Shown piece by piece: positions 17,359 to 25,070 of a stretch of DNA of 31,953 nucleotides. The stretch is from assembly GCA_021811865.1 (NCBI GenBank), contig JAKAQB010000044.1, positions 1 through 31,953 on the forward strand. The letters are read 5' to 3'. Numbering within the stretch: position 1 is the first letter of the stretch; each line of letters opens with the position of its first letter. This DNA is from Actinomycetes bacterium. Its GTDB lineage: Bacteria; Actinomycetota; Acidimicrobiia; Acidimicrobiales; Palsa-688. Below the pieces are notes generated by a model that was not told the origin of the DNA, ran no database searches, and saw only the letters and a program-made list of their open reading frames with translations. The position numbers were made by a program, and so were the translations under genes.

Positions 17359-17856
17359 ATGCGTCAGATCCGTCTTGTACTTGGCCTGCTCCTGTCCTCG
17401 GTGGCGCTCTCTCTGCTCGCCTTCGTCGGGCCGCTGAGCACCCCTTCGACGGCTGACGCGGCGACGGCGAACAGCCACTGGATCTCGTGCAACGACTACG
17501 GCGTCAGCTCCACTCCGAAGGTCGTCTGGAGCAGGATCAAGGCGACCGCGACGAAGCTGCGCAACATCCCCTCGTCGTTCTGGTGGAACATCACCTACCG
17601 GCGCGACATCGCCAAGGTGATCTGCTACGAGAGCTCGTTCAACTGGCACGCCCGCAATGCCGGCCAGTACGGCTGGTACCAGATGTCCAGCTCTCTCATG
17701 TCGAGCGAGTACGTGAACTGGCACGAGTACTGGTACGGAACCAAGTACCACCCGGCCGGCTGGTACCAGTGCGTGGCCGGCGAGCGCTACATCCTCCACC
17801 GCTACGGCAACCCGGCGCAGGCCTGGCGCCACGAGGAGAGCTACGGCTGGTACTGA
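17359..17856 (+). CDS. Secreted lysozyme/transglycosylase-like protein
   Basis: 165 aa with a clear Sec signal peptide: MRQIR, a hydrophobic core (LVLGLLLSSVALSLLAFVG) and cleavage likely after the ADA at residues 32-34. The mature part has VICYESSFNWHARNAGQYGW (about 87-106), in which E91 sits where soluble lytic transglycosylases and lysozymes have the catalytic Glu (ESxxNxxAxNxxxxGxxQ pattern), followed by YQMSSSLM and a C-terminal GNPAQAWRH segment typical of the fold. C44, C89 and a later Cys suggest a disulfide. It probably cleaves peptidoglycan outside the membrane. A structured AT-richer leader precedes it. Confidence 0.78.
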   Translation: MRQIRLVLGLLLSSVALSLLAFVGPLSTPSTADAATANSHWISCNDYGVSSTPKVVWSRIKATATKLRNIPSSFWWNITYRRDIAKVICYESSFNWHARNAGQYGWYQMSSSLMSSEYVNWHEYWYGTKYHPAGWYQCVAGERYILHRYGNPAQAWRHEESYGWY

Positions 17857-17914
17857 TTTCTGCGCCCGACCGGGCTGCTGGCGGTGAGCTGCACGGCGTA
17901 CCGTGTCGAGTCTG

Positions 17915-19537
17915 ATGCCAGCATCGCAGTGGAACTTCGCCGACGTCTGGGAGCATCTCGCCGACCGCTTCGCTGACGAGCCTGCGCTGCTGCACGGCGC
18001 CGTCGTGCGCAGCTGGCGCGACTTCAGCGAGCGGAGTGACGGCGTGGCTGCCACGCTGTTGGCCTCCGGCTTGAGGCGCCAGGACAAGGTGGCCCAGTAC
18101 TGCCGGAACCGTCCCGAGTACCTCGAGTCTCTCTTCGCCTGCTTCAAGTCATCGCTGGTTCCGGTCAACACCAACTTCCGGTATGGAGACGAGGAGCTCG
18201 TCTACCTCTGGCAGGACGCTGACGTCGCGGCTGTCGTCTTCGACGCCGAGTTCACCGAGACATGTGAGCGGCTCCGCGGCGAGCTGCCGGGGATCAGGTG
18301 CTGGATCCGGGTTCCGAGACCCACAGGAGACGACGGCTGCCCCGCCTGGGCCGTCCCCTACGACGAGGCGGCCGGCTCCTCGCCGGTGCGCGTCCGGGCC
18401 GGCTGGGGACGCTCCGGCGAGGACCTGAACCTCCTCTACACCGGTGGCACCACCGGGATGCCGAAGGGCGTCATGTGGCAGCAGCATGACTTCTTCCTCA
18501 TGCTCGAGAAGCAGTACGGCCGCAGACCGCCGGAGGGGGCCGACGTCGAGGGCTACCTCGGCCGCTACACACGACCGGGTCCCCGGGTCTTGCCCGGCCC
18601 GCCGCTCATGCACGGGACGGCCTGCTGGTTCGCCATGGCGGCGCTGTCGGCCGCCGGCTCGGTGGTGACGCTCACGAGCACCCATTTCGACCCGGTCGAA
18701 TTGCTCGAGACCGTCTCCGGGCGGGCCGTGAAGGGACTGTGCATCGTCGGCGACCCCTTCGCCAAGCCGATCCTCTCCGAGCTCGGCTCGCAGCCGGGCC
18801 GCTACGACCTGAGCGGCCTGCGGCTGATCATGTCGTCGGGTGCGATGCTGTCTCGCGAGAGCAAGGACCGTCTGTTGCATCACGCCCCGCACGCCCGGTT
18901 GGTGGACGGTCTCGGCAGCTCGGAGTCAGGGTCGATCGGCAGCGCTGCCGTCGAGCAGCCCGGCGAGGCGGCGACGGCACGATTCCGGCTCGGGGACCAC
19001 GTGAGGGTTGTCGATAGCGACTATCGGGACGTGCCGCCCGGCTCAGGGGTCGCCGGTCGCCTGGCGGTGAGCGGCCACCTCCCCGTCGGCTACTACAAGG
19101 ACCCGGACAAGACCGCGGCCACCTTCCTCACCATCGGCGGGCGGCGCTTCGTGGTCGCCGGCGACTGGGCGACCGTCGAGCCCGACGGCTCCATCACCTT
19201 GCTCGGGCGTGGCTCGGGCTGCATCAACACCGCCGGGGAGAAGGTCTTCCCCGAAGAGGTCGAGGAGGTGCTGAAACGCCATCCGAGCGTCCGGGACGCC
19301 TCGGTCGTCGGCGTACCCGACGAGCGCTTCGGCGAGGCGGTCATCGCCCTCGTCGAGCCGGAGGAGGGCGCCCACCTCGACGAGGAGGCCCTGCTGGCCC
19401 ACGCCAAGGCTCACTTGGCCGGCTACAAGGCACCAAGGAGGGTCCTCGCGATCTCGCAGGTGGCGCGGCATGCCAACGGCAAGATGGACTACCGCCTCAT
19501 GTCGCAGGTCGCCCGCTCGGAGCTGGAGGACCGCTGA
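17915..19537 (+). CDS. Acyl-CoA synthetase, AMP-binding family (FadD-like)
   Basis: 540 aa from ATG 17915 (a GTG at 17903 in the same frame is possible). ANL-superfamily motifs are in order: the phosphate loop LLYTGGTTGMPKGVMW at about 172-188, GDWATVEPDGSITLLGRG with the adenylate-binding Asp and hinge region, INTAGEKVFPEEVEEVLKRH, and the C-terminal NGKMDYR with the catalytic Lys. MPASQWNFADVWEHLADRF at the start resembles mycobacterial FadD proteins. It activates a carboxylic acid, likely a fatty or aromatic acid, to its CoA thioester. It stands alone and overlaps by about 40 bp with the convergent MFS pseudogene. Substrate not assigned. Confidence 0.88.
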   Translation: MPASQWNFADVWEHLADRFADEPALLHGAVVRSWRDFSERSDGVAATLLASGLRRQDKVAQYCRNRPEYLESLFACFKSSLVPVNTNFRYGDEELVYLWQDADVAAVVFDAEFTETCERLRGELPGIRCWIRVPRPTGDDGCPAWAVPYDEAAGSSPVRVRAGWGRSGEDLNLLYTGGTTGMPKGVMWQQHDFFLMLEKQYGRRPPEGADVEGYLGRYTRPGPRVLPGPPLMHGTACWFAMAALSAAGSVVTLTSTHFDPVELLETVSGRAVKGLCIVGDPFAKPILSELGSQPGRYDLSGLRLIMSSGAMLSRESKDRLLHHAPHARLVDGLGSSESGSIGSAAVEQPGEAATARFRLGDHVRVVDSDYRDVPPGSGVAGRLAVSGHLPVGYYKDPDKTAATFLTIGGRRFVVAGDWATVEPDGSITLLGRGSGCINTAGEKVFPEEVEEVLKRHPSVRDASVVGVPDERFGEAVIALVEPEEGAHLDEEALLAHAKAHLAGYKAPRRVLAISQVARHANGKMDYRLMSQVARSELEDR

Positions 19538-20996
19538 GCTGGGCTCTCGGTGCCTGCAGGTCCTCGAGCCCGAACCGCTCGACAGTACGGTGGGCCGTCC
19601 GGTGGGCCCAAGGCGTGGTCGTGACCAGACCGAGCACGAGGATCAACGCCCCGCAGGCGGTGAGGACGAGCCAGGCCGGGTGGCTGGCACCGGCGAACCC
19701 CTCTTCGAGCGGGCCGCCGCCGAGCGCGCCGACGGAGATCGCACCGGTGACGACGGCGCCGAGGGACTGACCCACCTGCCGGCTGGTCGAGGCCACCGCG
19801 CCAGCGGCACCGGCCCGGCTGGCGGGCATGCCGGAGACCGCGGGTCGTCGCCAGTGGGGTGTTGACCAGTCCGACGCCGACGCCGAAGACGATGTAGGCG
19901 AGGGCGAGACGCGAAAATCTGGTCGACGGCTGGAGTCCGCTGTGCAGGAAGGTGCCGAGCGCGATCCCGGCTCCCCCGAGCGCCACGGACGGCCGGGTGC
20001 CGACTCTGCCGACGAGCCGGCCGGAGACGGGAGCCCCCAGCACCATCGTCACCGGCACGGGAAGGGTGTCGAGGGCGGCGGCAGGAGCCGACAGGTGGCG
20101 GACGTCCTGGAGATAGAGCGTGTTCGAGAAGAGGAACCCTCCGAGTCCGGCGAATGACACGACACCGACCACCGTGGCGCCGGAGAATGGCGCGCTGGCA
20201 AAGAAGCGCAGCTCGATGAGCGGCTCGCTCCTCCGCCGCTCGTACGCGACGAGAAGCGCGAGACTCGTGAACGAGAGCAGGAACAGCAAGAGGATGAGTG
20301 GGGAAGCCCAGCTGTGACGCGGGCCTTCGATGATGCCGTACGTGAGGCCGGCGAGTGCCACCATGACGACGAGCTGACCGACGGGATCAGGGCGACGGGC
20401 ACCCGATCCCCGTGACTCGGGCACGAAGCACGCCGTGAGCACGACGGTCGCGAGCCCGACAGGGATGGTCACCCAGAAGATGGAACGCCAGCCGACCGAG
20501 TGCACGAGCAGGCCCCTAAGACGGGTCCGAGAGCCATGCTGATGCCGAAGACCGCCCCCCAGATCCCGATCGCCTGCGCCCGTTCCCGCGGATCGTCGAA
20601 GGTGCTGCGGATGATCGATATCGCCACGGGGTTGAGCATCGAGCCGCCGACGGCCTGGGTCATGCGGAAGGCGATGAGCCAGCTGAGGCTGGGGGACAGG
20701 CTGCAGGCGAGCGAGCCCAAGGTGAACACGATGAGGCCGACCTGGAAGACCCTCCGCCGGCCGAGGCGGTCTGCGATCGACCCGGACAGCATGAGCAGGC
20801 TGGCGACGACGAGGGTGTACGCATCGAGCGTCCACTGCAGTCCCGAGACGGTCGCGTGAAACTCTCGCCCGATCGACGGCAGCGCCACGTTCACGATGGT
20901 GTTGTCGAGCCCGACGACGAACGGGCTCATGCAGCAGATCGTGAGAATGCCGACCCGGCGCGACGACGACTCCGTCGAACCCAGGTCGCCGGTCAT
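19497..20996 (-). pseudogene. MFS drug:H+ antiporter (DHA2-like) with two frameshifts
   Basis: From ATG 20996 the frame reads a 14-TM DHA2 exporter: FVVGLDNTIVNVALPSIGRE, LQWTLDAYTLVVASLLMLSG, DRLGRRRVFQVGLIVFTLGS. At the C-run 20514-20517 one base is missing relative to the expected GPVLGGLLVHSVGWRSIFW, and the protein continues in the next frame (SIFWVTIPVGLATVVLTACF and so on). At 19842-19844 one base is extra, restoring the original frame for GMPASRAGAAGAVASTSRQV to the end. A full-length product would be about 500 aa. The two shifts are in G/C runs, so sequencing error cannot be excluded; taken as read, the gene is broken. Its start is only three bases from the divergent membrane-protein start. 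Confidence 0.75.
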
Positions 20997-20999
20997 CTC

Positions 21000-22892
21000 G
21001 TGATGCTCGCACTCCTGGTCGGGCTCTCGATCGCCGTGTTCTCCCGCGTCTGGCTGACAGGGGACCCTGCTCGCACGGTCATGTGCCCCTGCGGTGACAC
21101 CGGTCAGGCGGTGTGGTTCATGGCCTGGGTTCCGTACGCCCTCGGGCACCTGCAGAATCCGCTGTTCACGAACCGCCTCTTTGCCGGCCAGGGCGGAGCC
21201 GACCTGCTGGCAAGCACTTCGTATCTGCTCCCGAGCTTTCTGCTCTCGCCGGTGACGGCCCTGTTCGGCGCCACGGCATCCTTCAACGTGGCAGAGACGG
21301 CGGCGCCGGTTCTCTCGGGCTGGGCGATGTACCTCGCGAGCGGCCGTCTCAGCTCGCGCTGGGTGCCCCGGGCCGCTGGAGGACTCCTCTACGGCTTCTC
21401 TCCGTTCCTCGTGCAGGCGGAGACCCAGGGCCACCTCAACCAGAGCTGGTTGTTCTTCCCCCCGCTGTTGTTCCTGGCTCTCCACGAGATCCTCGTCGGC
21501 CGGAGGCGCTCGACGGTCGTGGCGGGCTCACTGCTCGGGGTGCTCGTCGCGGCCGAGTACTTCACAGGGGCGGAGCCTCTGGCGATGACCGTGCTCGGGG
21601 CCTCGGCGGGGCTCCTCGTCGCCCTCGTGCTCGCCCCACGGGCGGCCTTCGCCCGGCGGAAACGGATCCTCGTCGCGTTCGGCACCGGTGTCGGCGTGTC
21701 GGCGGTGCTCCTCGCATACCCGGTGTGGTTCATGCTGCGCGGTCCCCGCCACGTCGTGGGTCCTCCGTGGCCTGCCATCGGCCTGTACGGCAACTCGCCC
21801 TGGACCTCGGTCCGAGCGGGCGACCACACGCACGCAGGGTCCGCCTTCGCCCGGCTGATCGGCTACTTCGGCGCGACGGGCCCCCCTCCCTCCTATCTCG
21901 GCATCGGGCTCGTCGTCGTCATCGGGATCTCCCTCCCGCTGTTCGTTCTCCTGAAGCGCAAGGTCGCCTGGTCGATCCTCGTGGCAGGACTCATCTGCTG
22001 GGTCTTCTCCTTTGGCGTCTTGCTGCTCCCGTTCTCGTCACACTCCGCCCAGTGGTGGTTGCTCTGGCGGTACCTCGACCGGGTCCCGGTGCTGGCGGAC
22101 ATCACCCCGGGGCGCTTCGCCCTCGTCACGTTGTCGGCCGCCTGCCTCCTGGCGGTGCTCGCGCTCGACTGCTTCGCGACGGTCGTCGCCGGTGGCTTCC
22201 GACAGCTGCCACGGTACCGGGCGAACCGCGGTGCGCTCGGGACCCTGGCCGGCGCCCTCACGACCGTCGGCCTCGCTGCGGTCGCATGCGTGCCGGTGGC
22301 CGAGCAGTACAGCTTCCCGCTCGTGATGCACCCGGGAGAGATCCCGGCGTGGTTCCGGACGGCGGCCCGGCACCTGGCCCCGGCCACCACGGTGCTCACC
22401 TATCCCTATGCCTCCTCGGATGTGCCGGATGCGATGTACTGGCAGGCGGTCGATGGGCTCGGTTTCGCACTCGTCGGCGGGCGGGCGCTCATCCCCGGTG
22501 CCGACGGCCGGCGCTCAGAGCACGTCGACCCCCTCGGCGGCACGAATGGGCTCCTCTACAACGACTCCTTCGGCACCGGCCTGCCACGCCCACCGACCCC
22601 GGTGCAGGTCAGGGCACTGCGGTCATCCCTGCGGCACTGGCGCGTCGACCTCGTCGTCGTCGTCGCAGACGGTCGGGCGCCGGGCTGGGCAGTCGCCTGG
22701 TTCGCCGAAGCCCTCGGCATAGTCCCGACCCTCTCGCACCGGGCGGCCGTCTTCCCGGTGGCGGACGCGGCGGCGATCCCGAGGTTGTTGCCGGCCGCGG
22801 TGATCCGCCGCTGCGACTCGGAGCCGGCCTCGCCGGCGGGCCTCGTCGCCACCATGCGCTGCCTGCGCCCCCACTTCCCCCGCCGCCCCTGA
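21000..22892 (+). CDS. Large polytopic membrane protein, GT-C glycosyltransferase-like
   Basis: 630 aa from GTG 21000 (629 from ATG 21003). The first helix is MLALLVGLSIAVFSRVWL, followed by an extracytoplasmic loop CPCGDTGQAVWFMAWVPYAL then GHLQNPLFTNRL; the acidic residue after the first helix and the WxxxWxxxAL pattern are typical of GT-C-fold lipid-linked sugar transferases. About ten further membrane segments and a C-terminal soluble domain of roughly 190 residues (from about 440) follow. I do not recognise a named family. The very short gap to the divergent MFS start means that the promoters must lie within coding DNA or that one start is wrong. An earlier start would give an Arg-rich N-terminus antisense to the MFS gene, which is less likely. 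Confidence 0.65.
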   Translation: MMLALLVGLSIAVFSRVWLTGDPARTVMCPCGDTGQAVWFMAWVPYALGHLQNPLFTNRLFAGQGGADLLASTSYLLPSFLLSPVTALFGATASFNVAETAAPVLSGWAMYLASGRLSSRWVPRAAGGLLYGFSPFLVQAETQGHLNQSWLFFPPLLFLALHEILVGRRRSTVVAGSLLGVLVAAEYFTGAEPLAMTVLGASAGLLVALVLAPRAAFARRKRILVAFGTGVGVSAVLLAYPVWFMLRGPRHVVGPPWPAIGLYGNSPWTSVRAGDHTHAGSAFARLIGYFGATGPPPSYLGIGLVVVIGISLPLFVLLKRKVAWSILVAGLICWVFSFGVLLLPFSSHSAQWWLLWRYLDRVPVLADITPGRFALVTLSAACLLAVLALDCFATVVAGGFRQLPRYRANRGALGTLAGALTTVGLAAVACVPVAEQYSFPLVMHPGEIPAWFRTAARHLAPATTVLTYPYASSDVPDAMYWQAVDGLGFALVGGRALIPGADGRRSEHVDPLGGTNGLLYNDSFGTGLPRPPTPVQVRALRSSLRHWRVDLVVVVADGRAPGWAVAWFAEALGIVPTLSHRAAVFPVADAAAIPRLLPAAVIRRCDSEPASPAGLVATMRCLRPHFPRRP

Positions 22893-22936
22893 GCTCCTGC
22901 ACATCCGCTGGCGGCCACGACCGCCCGGCACGGGGC

Positions 22937-23341
22937 TCAGACGCTGTACTCCAGCTCGTAGCGGTGGGTGCCGTCCTCGTCGACGGTGAGGTGGAGCGCC
23001 CCGGTCATGCCCTCGAGCTCACCGCGACCCGAACCGGGTACGACCTCGTACTGCAGCACCTGGGAGCCGCCGAACATCGACCCCAGCTGCTGCATCGCGA
23101 ACGCTCCCGTCTGGCCGGCGAGCCGTCCGCTCACCGTCTCGATGGCGACGTAGCCAGCGGCACCCTGCCCCGGATCACCTGCGGACAGCATGACCCCGGC
23201 GCCGACAGCCTCGAGGTCGCCGCGGAAGGTCTTGGTGAAGTCGAATCGGGCGACAGCCCCGGACAGCTCGGGCGCCGACGGCGTCATGTGGATCTCGAAG
23301 GTCCCCCGCGCGATCGCCCTCACCGGCGCCACTGTACGCAC
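22937..23341 (-). CDS. DUF3224 domain-containing protein
   Basis: 134 aa from GTG 23341; a GTG at 23323 (VRAIARGTFEI) is also possible. The pattern GTFEIHMTPS, FTKTFRGDLEAVGAGVML, GYVAIETVSGRLAGQTGAFA, VVPGSGRGELEGMTGALHL is characteristic of DUF3224, a small beta-barrel of allene-oxide-cyclase-like shape. No enzymatic function is established. It is a single gene convergent with the GT-C-like gene and lies downstream of the GNAT pair on the same strand. Confidence 0.85.
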   Translation of the reverse strand: MRTVAPVRAIARGTFEIHMTPSAPELSGAVARFDFTKTFRGDLEAVGAGVMLSAGDPGQGAAGYVAIETVSGRLAGQTGAFAMQQLGSMFGGSQVLQYEVVPGSGRGELEGMTGALHLTVDEDGTHRYELEYSV

Positions 23342-23381
23342 CGGCCGGGACCGAGTCGCGAGACGCCGCAGCCGGTGGGCC

Positions 23382-23996
23382 TCAGGTGGCCGGCGGGACG
23401 GTCGGATCGAAACAGCGCCGTTGCTCCTGCCATCGTGACCGGGTCATCCGCCAGATGCAGTTGACGCCTTCCTCCCCAGGTGCGAGCGGCTCGGCTGCGG
23501 GCGCCTCGGCGGCGAGCTCGTAGCCGAGCCGCCGGGGGACCGCCCGGCTGCGGGCGTTCGCCCGGTCGTGCCAGATCTCGACCGCCGCCGTCTCCGGGCT
23601 CGCGAAGGCGAACGTGGTCAGTACGTGAGCGGTCGCCGAGGCGATCCCGCGGCCCACGAAACTCTGATCGAGCCAGTAGCCGATCTCGAGGACGCCGGGC
23701 CCTCGCCGCTGGTGCAGGCCCGAGCTGCCGGCGGGTTCCCCTCGTACGAAGATGCCGCAGATCCAGTCGGTCCGGGCCTGGACGGCCTCGTGCCAGCGAT
23801 CGACGAGGGCGTAGCGGTCCTCGATCCGGGAAGGCTCGGCTGCCACCCACGGCATCCACGGCCGCAGGTGTTCGAGGTTCCGCAGCACCAGGGCCTCGAT
23901 CACCGGAACGTCGTCGGGCCGCCAGGGGCGCAGCACGAGCTCCCCGGCTCGCAACTCCTCGACCGGTGGCAGCTTGACCGTCGGCGCCGTGGTCAT
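23382..23996 (-). CDS. GNAT acetyltransferase, RimJ/RimL-like
   Basis: 204 aa from ATG 23996, overlapping the stop of the upstream small membrane gene (ATGA). RimJ/L family features: LVLRPWRPDDVPVIEALV at the N-terminus, RNLEHLRPWMPWV, GSSGLHQRRGPGVLEIGYWL, and motif A SFVGRGIASATAHVLTTFAF followed by EIWHDRANARSRAVPRRLGY. Such enzymes acetylate N-terminal amines of ribosomal proteins or small substrates; which applies here is unknown. The C-terminal 30 residues (ending DPTVPPAT) are an extension without known role. Confidence 0.85.
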   Translation of the reverse strand: MTTAPTVKLPPVEELRAGELVLRPWRPDDVPVIEALVLRNLEHLRPWMPWVAAEPSRIEDRYALVDRWHEAVQARTDWICGIFVRGEPAGSSGLHQRRGPGVLEIGYWLDQSFVGRGIASATAHVLTTFAFASPETAAVEIWHDRANARSRAVPRRLGYELAAEAPAAEPLAPGEEGVNCIWRMTRSRWQEQRRCFDPTVPPAT

Positions 23997-24334
23997 GCCA
24001 CGAGCAGCAGCAAGGCGGCGGGTACCCCGACCAGGACGAACGCCATCTCTCCCCGCAGGACCGCCTGCCACGAGCTTCGTCCCTCGGTCTTGGTGTGCCA
24101 GGCCGTGAGCCCTGCCGCGACGGGCCCGGCGATGCCGAGCACTGCGAAGATCCCGAGCCACAGCGGTCCGGTCGCGTGGTGTGACTTCGCCTGGATGTCG
24201 TCCAGGGAGTCGGCGATCGCCGCCACGACCTCGACGTAGGCGGCGACAACCAGGACCGGGAGCAACACGAGGGCGCCGATGAGTCCGCTGCGGGTCGTGC
24301 CAAGGGAGGTCTCGAGGTGGGGCCCAGCTGCCAT
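23993..24334 (-). CDS. Small membrane protein, about three TM segments
   Basis: 113 aa from ATG 24334. Hydrophobic segments at about residues 17-38 (SGLIGALVLLPVLVVAAYVE), 55-75 (ATGPLWLGIFAVLGIAGPVA) and 96-113 (MAFVLVGVPAALLLLVA). No family recognised. It is coupled to the downstream GNAT by a four-base overlap, so the two are one operon. Function unknown. Confidence 0.65.
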   Translation of the reverse strand: MAAGPHLETSLGTTRSGLIGALVLLPVLVVAAYVEVVAAIADSLDDIQAKSHHATGPLWLGIFAVLGIAGPVAAGLTAWHTKTEGRSSWQAVLRGEMAFVLVGVPAALLLLVA

Positions 24335-24480
24335 GTCCCCATTGTCGCGTCATCGCGCACGGCCATCTCCGGCCGTCTCCGGTCCCGCCTGCCAGCCACT
24401 AGGATCTGAGGGCGCAGTGATCGAGGACCTGCCCGTTCGCTCTCCGAGCTGGTGGGACCCCGAGGTGCTCAGCCCAGCTG

Positions 24481-24555
24481 GGACCTGTGGTGCAGCTCGG
24501 AGTGCACGCCGGCCTGTCAAGCCGGAGGTCGCGGGTTCAAATCCCGTCAGGTCCG
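24481..24555 (+). tRNA. tRNA-Asp (GTC)
   Basis: 75-nt cloverleaf: acceptor GGACCTG/CAGGTCC, D arm GTGC/GCAC, anticodon stem CCGGC/GCCGG with loop CTGTCAA (anticodon GTC), canonical T arm GCGGG-TTCAAAT-CCCGT. Discriminator G, with CCA at 24556-24558 encoded. Confidence 0.96.
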
Positions 24556-24633
24556 CCAGTGTGACGCCCCGGTGGGGAGGATCGCCCGATCCTCGAGCCC
24601 ACCGGGGCGCGGTACGCTCTCTCGCGACACCAC

Positions 24634-24706
24634 GGTCGGGTAGCTCAGTTGGTAGAGCGCGCGCCTGAAAAGCGCGAGGTCACCGGATCGACGCCGGTTC
24701 CGACCA
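24634..24706 (+). tRNA. tRNA-Phe (GAA) with non-canonical T-loop
   Basis: 73-nt cloverleaf: acceptor GGTCGGG/TCCGACC, D arm GCTC/GAGC, anticodon stem CGCGC/GCGCG with loop CTGAAAA (anticodon GAA). The T stem ACCGG/CCGGT pairs perfectly, but the loop is ATCGACG instead of TTCGANN: position 54 is A, not T. CCA is not encoded. A disrupted integrase gene on the other strand has its stop codon inside this tRNA (24680-24682), the usual layout when an element has integrated at a tRNA 3' end and supplied that end. Confidence 0.9.
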
Positions 24707-24987
24707 CGCAGGAAGGCCCTGGTCACAGGGCCTTTCTTGCTGTTCGGGGGCCGGTCGGGGCGCCCCCGACGGGCTGTCGTGCCCCACCCGTGCCCCACGA
24801 GCTGGGTAGGTCTCGGCGGTCGCTTCCCGGACCCGGCGACGCTCTTGATCCACCATCGCCCCCAAGCGCTCGGCGATGCGCCTGTCCCGCTCGGCCGAGG
24901 AGTGCTGGTAGACCATCGCTGCCCGGGTGCTCGAGTGGCCGAGCCGGGCCATCAGTTCCTTGGTCGTCGCCCCGGTCTGGGTACTGG
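24680..24987 (-). pseudogene. 3' fragment of tRNA-Phe integrase (tyrosine recombinase)
   Basis: About 100 codons remain: ASTQTGATTKELMARLGHSS, then TRAAMVYQHSSAERDRRIAE. This is the C-terminal end of a tRNA-type phage/ICE integrase, with the catalytic His of LGHSS and the nucleophile Tyr of MVYQH. The stop codon lies inside tRNA-Phe. Homology starts exactly where the RHxxxTL box would end; upstream the frame meets a stop in the DNA of the inserted element. Reading a preceding CTCG, as at the other junctions, would rebuild L-A-S-T-Q-T-G in frame. The N-terminal half is not in this window. Confidence 0.8.
24713..24734 (+). terminator. Rho-independent-type terminator after tRNA-Phe
   Basis: AAGGCCCTG (24713-24721) pairs with CAGGGCCTT (24726-24734) around loop GTCA, followed by TCTTGCT. 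It starts seven bases after the tRNA. It also lies inside the integrase fragment read on the other strand. Confidence 0.75.
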
Positions 24988-25009
24988 TAGTCGGCGATTA
25001 TCGAACCAC

Positions 25010-25053
25010 GTCGAGTTCTTCATGGATCCCCCAGCGAGAGAACGGAACTCGAC
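25010..25053. repeat. Inverted repeat near left end of element
   Basis: GTCGAGTTC (25010-25018) and GAACTCGAC (25045-25053) form a 9-bp inverted repeat with a 26-nt spacer, between the stop of the large gene and the left end of the element. It may be a recombinase arm site or a terminator for the three-gene operon. Confidence 0.6.
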
Positions 25054-25070
25054 ATACGTCGTAATCAGTC

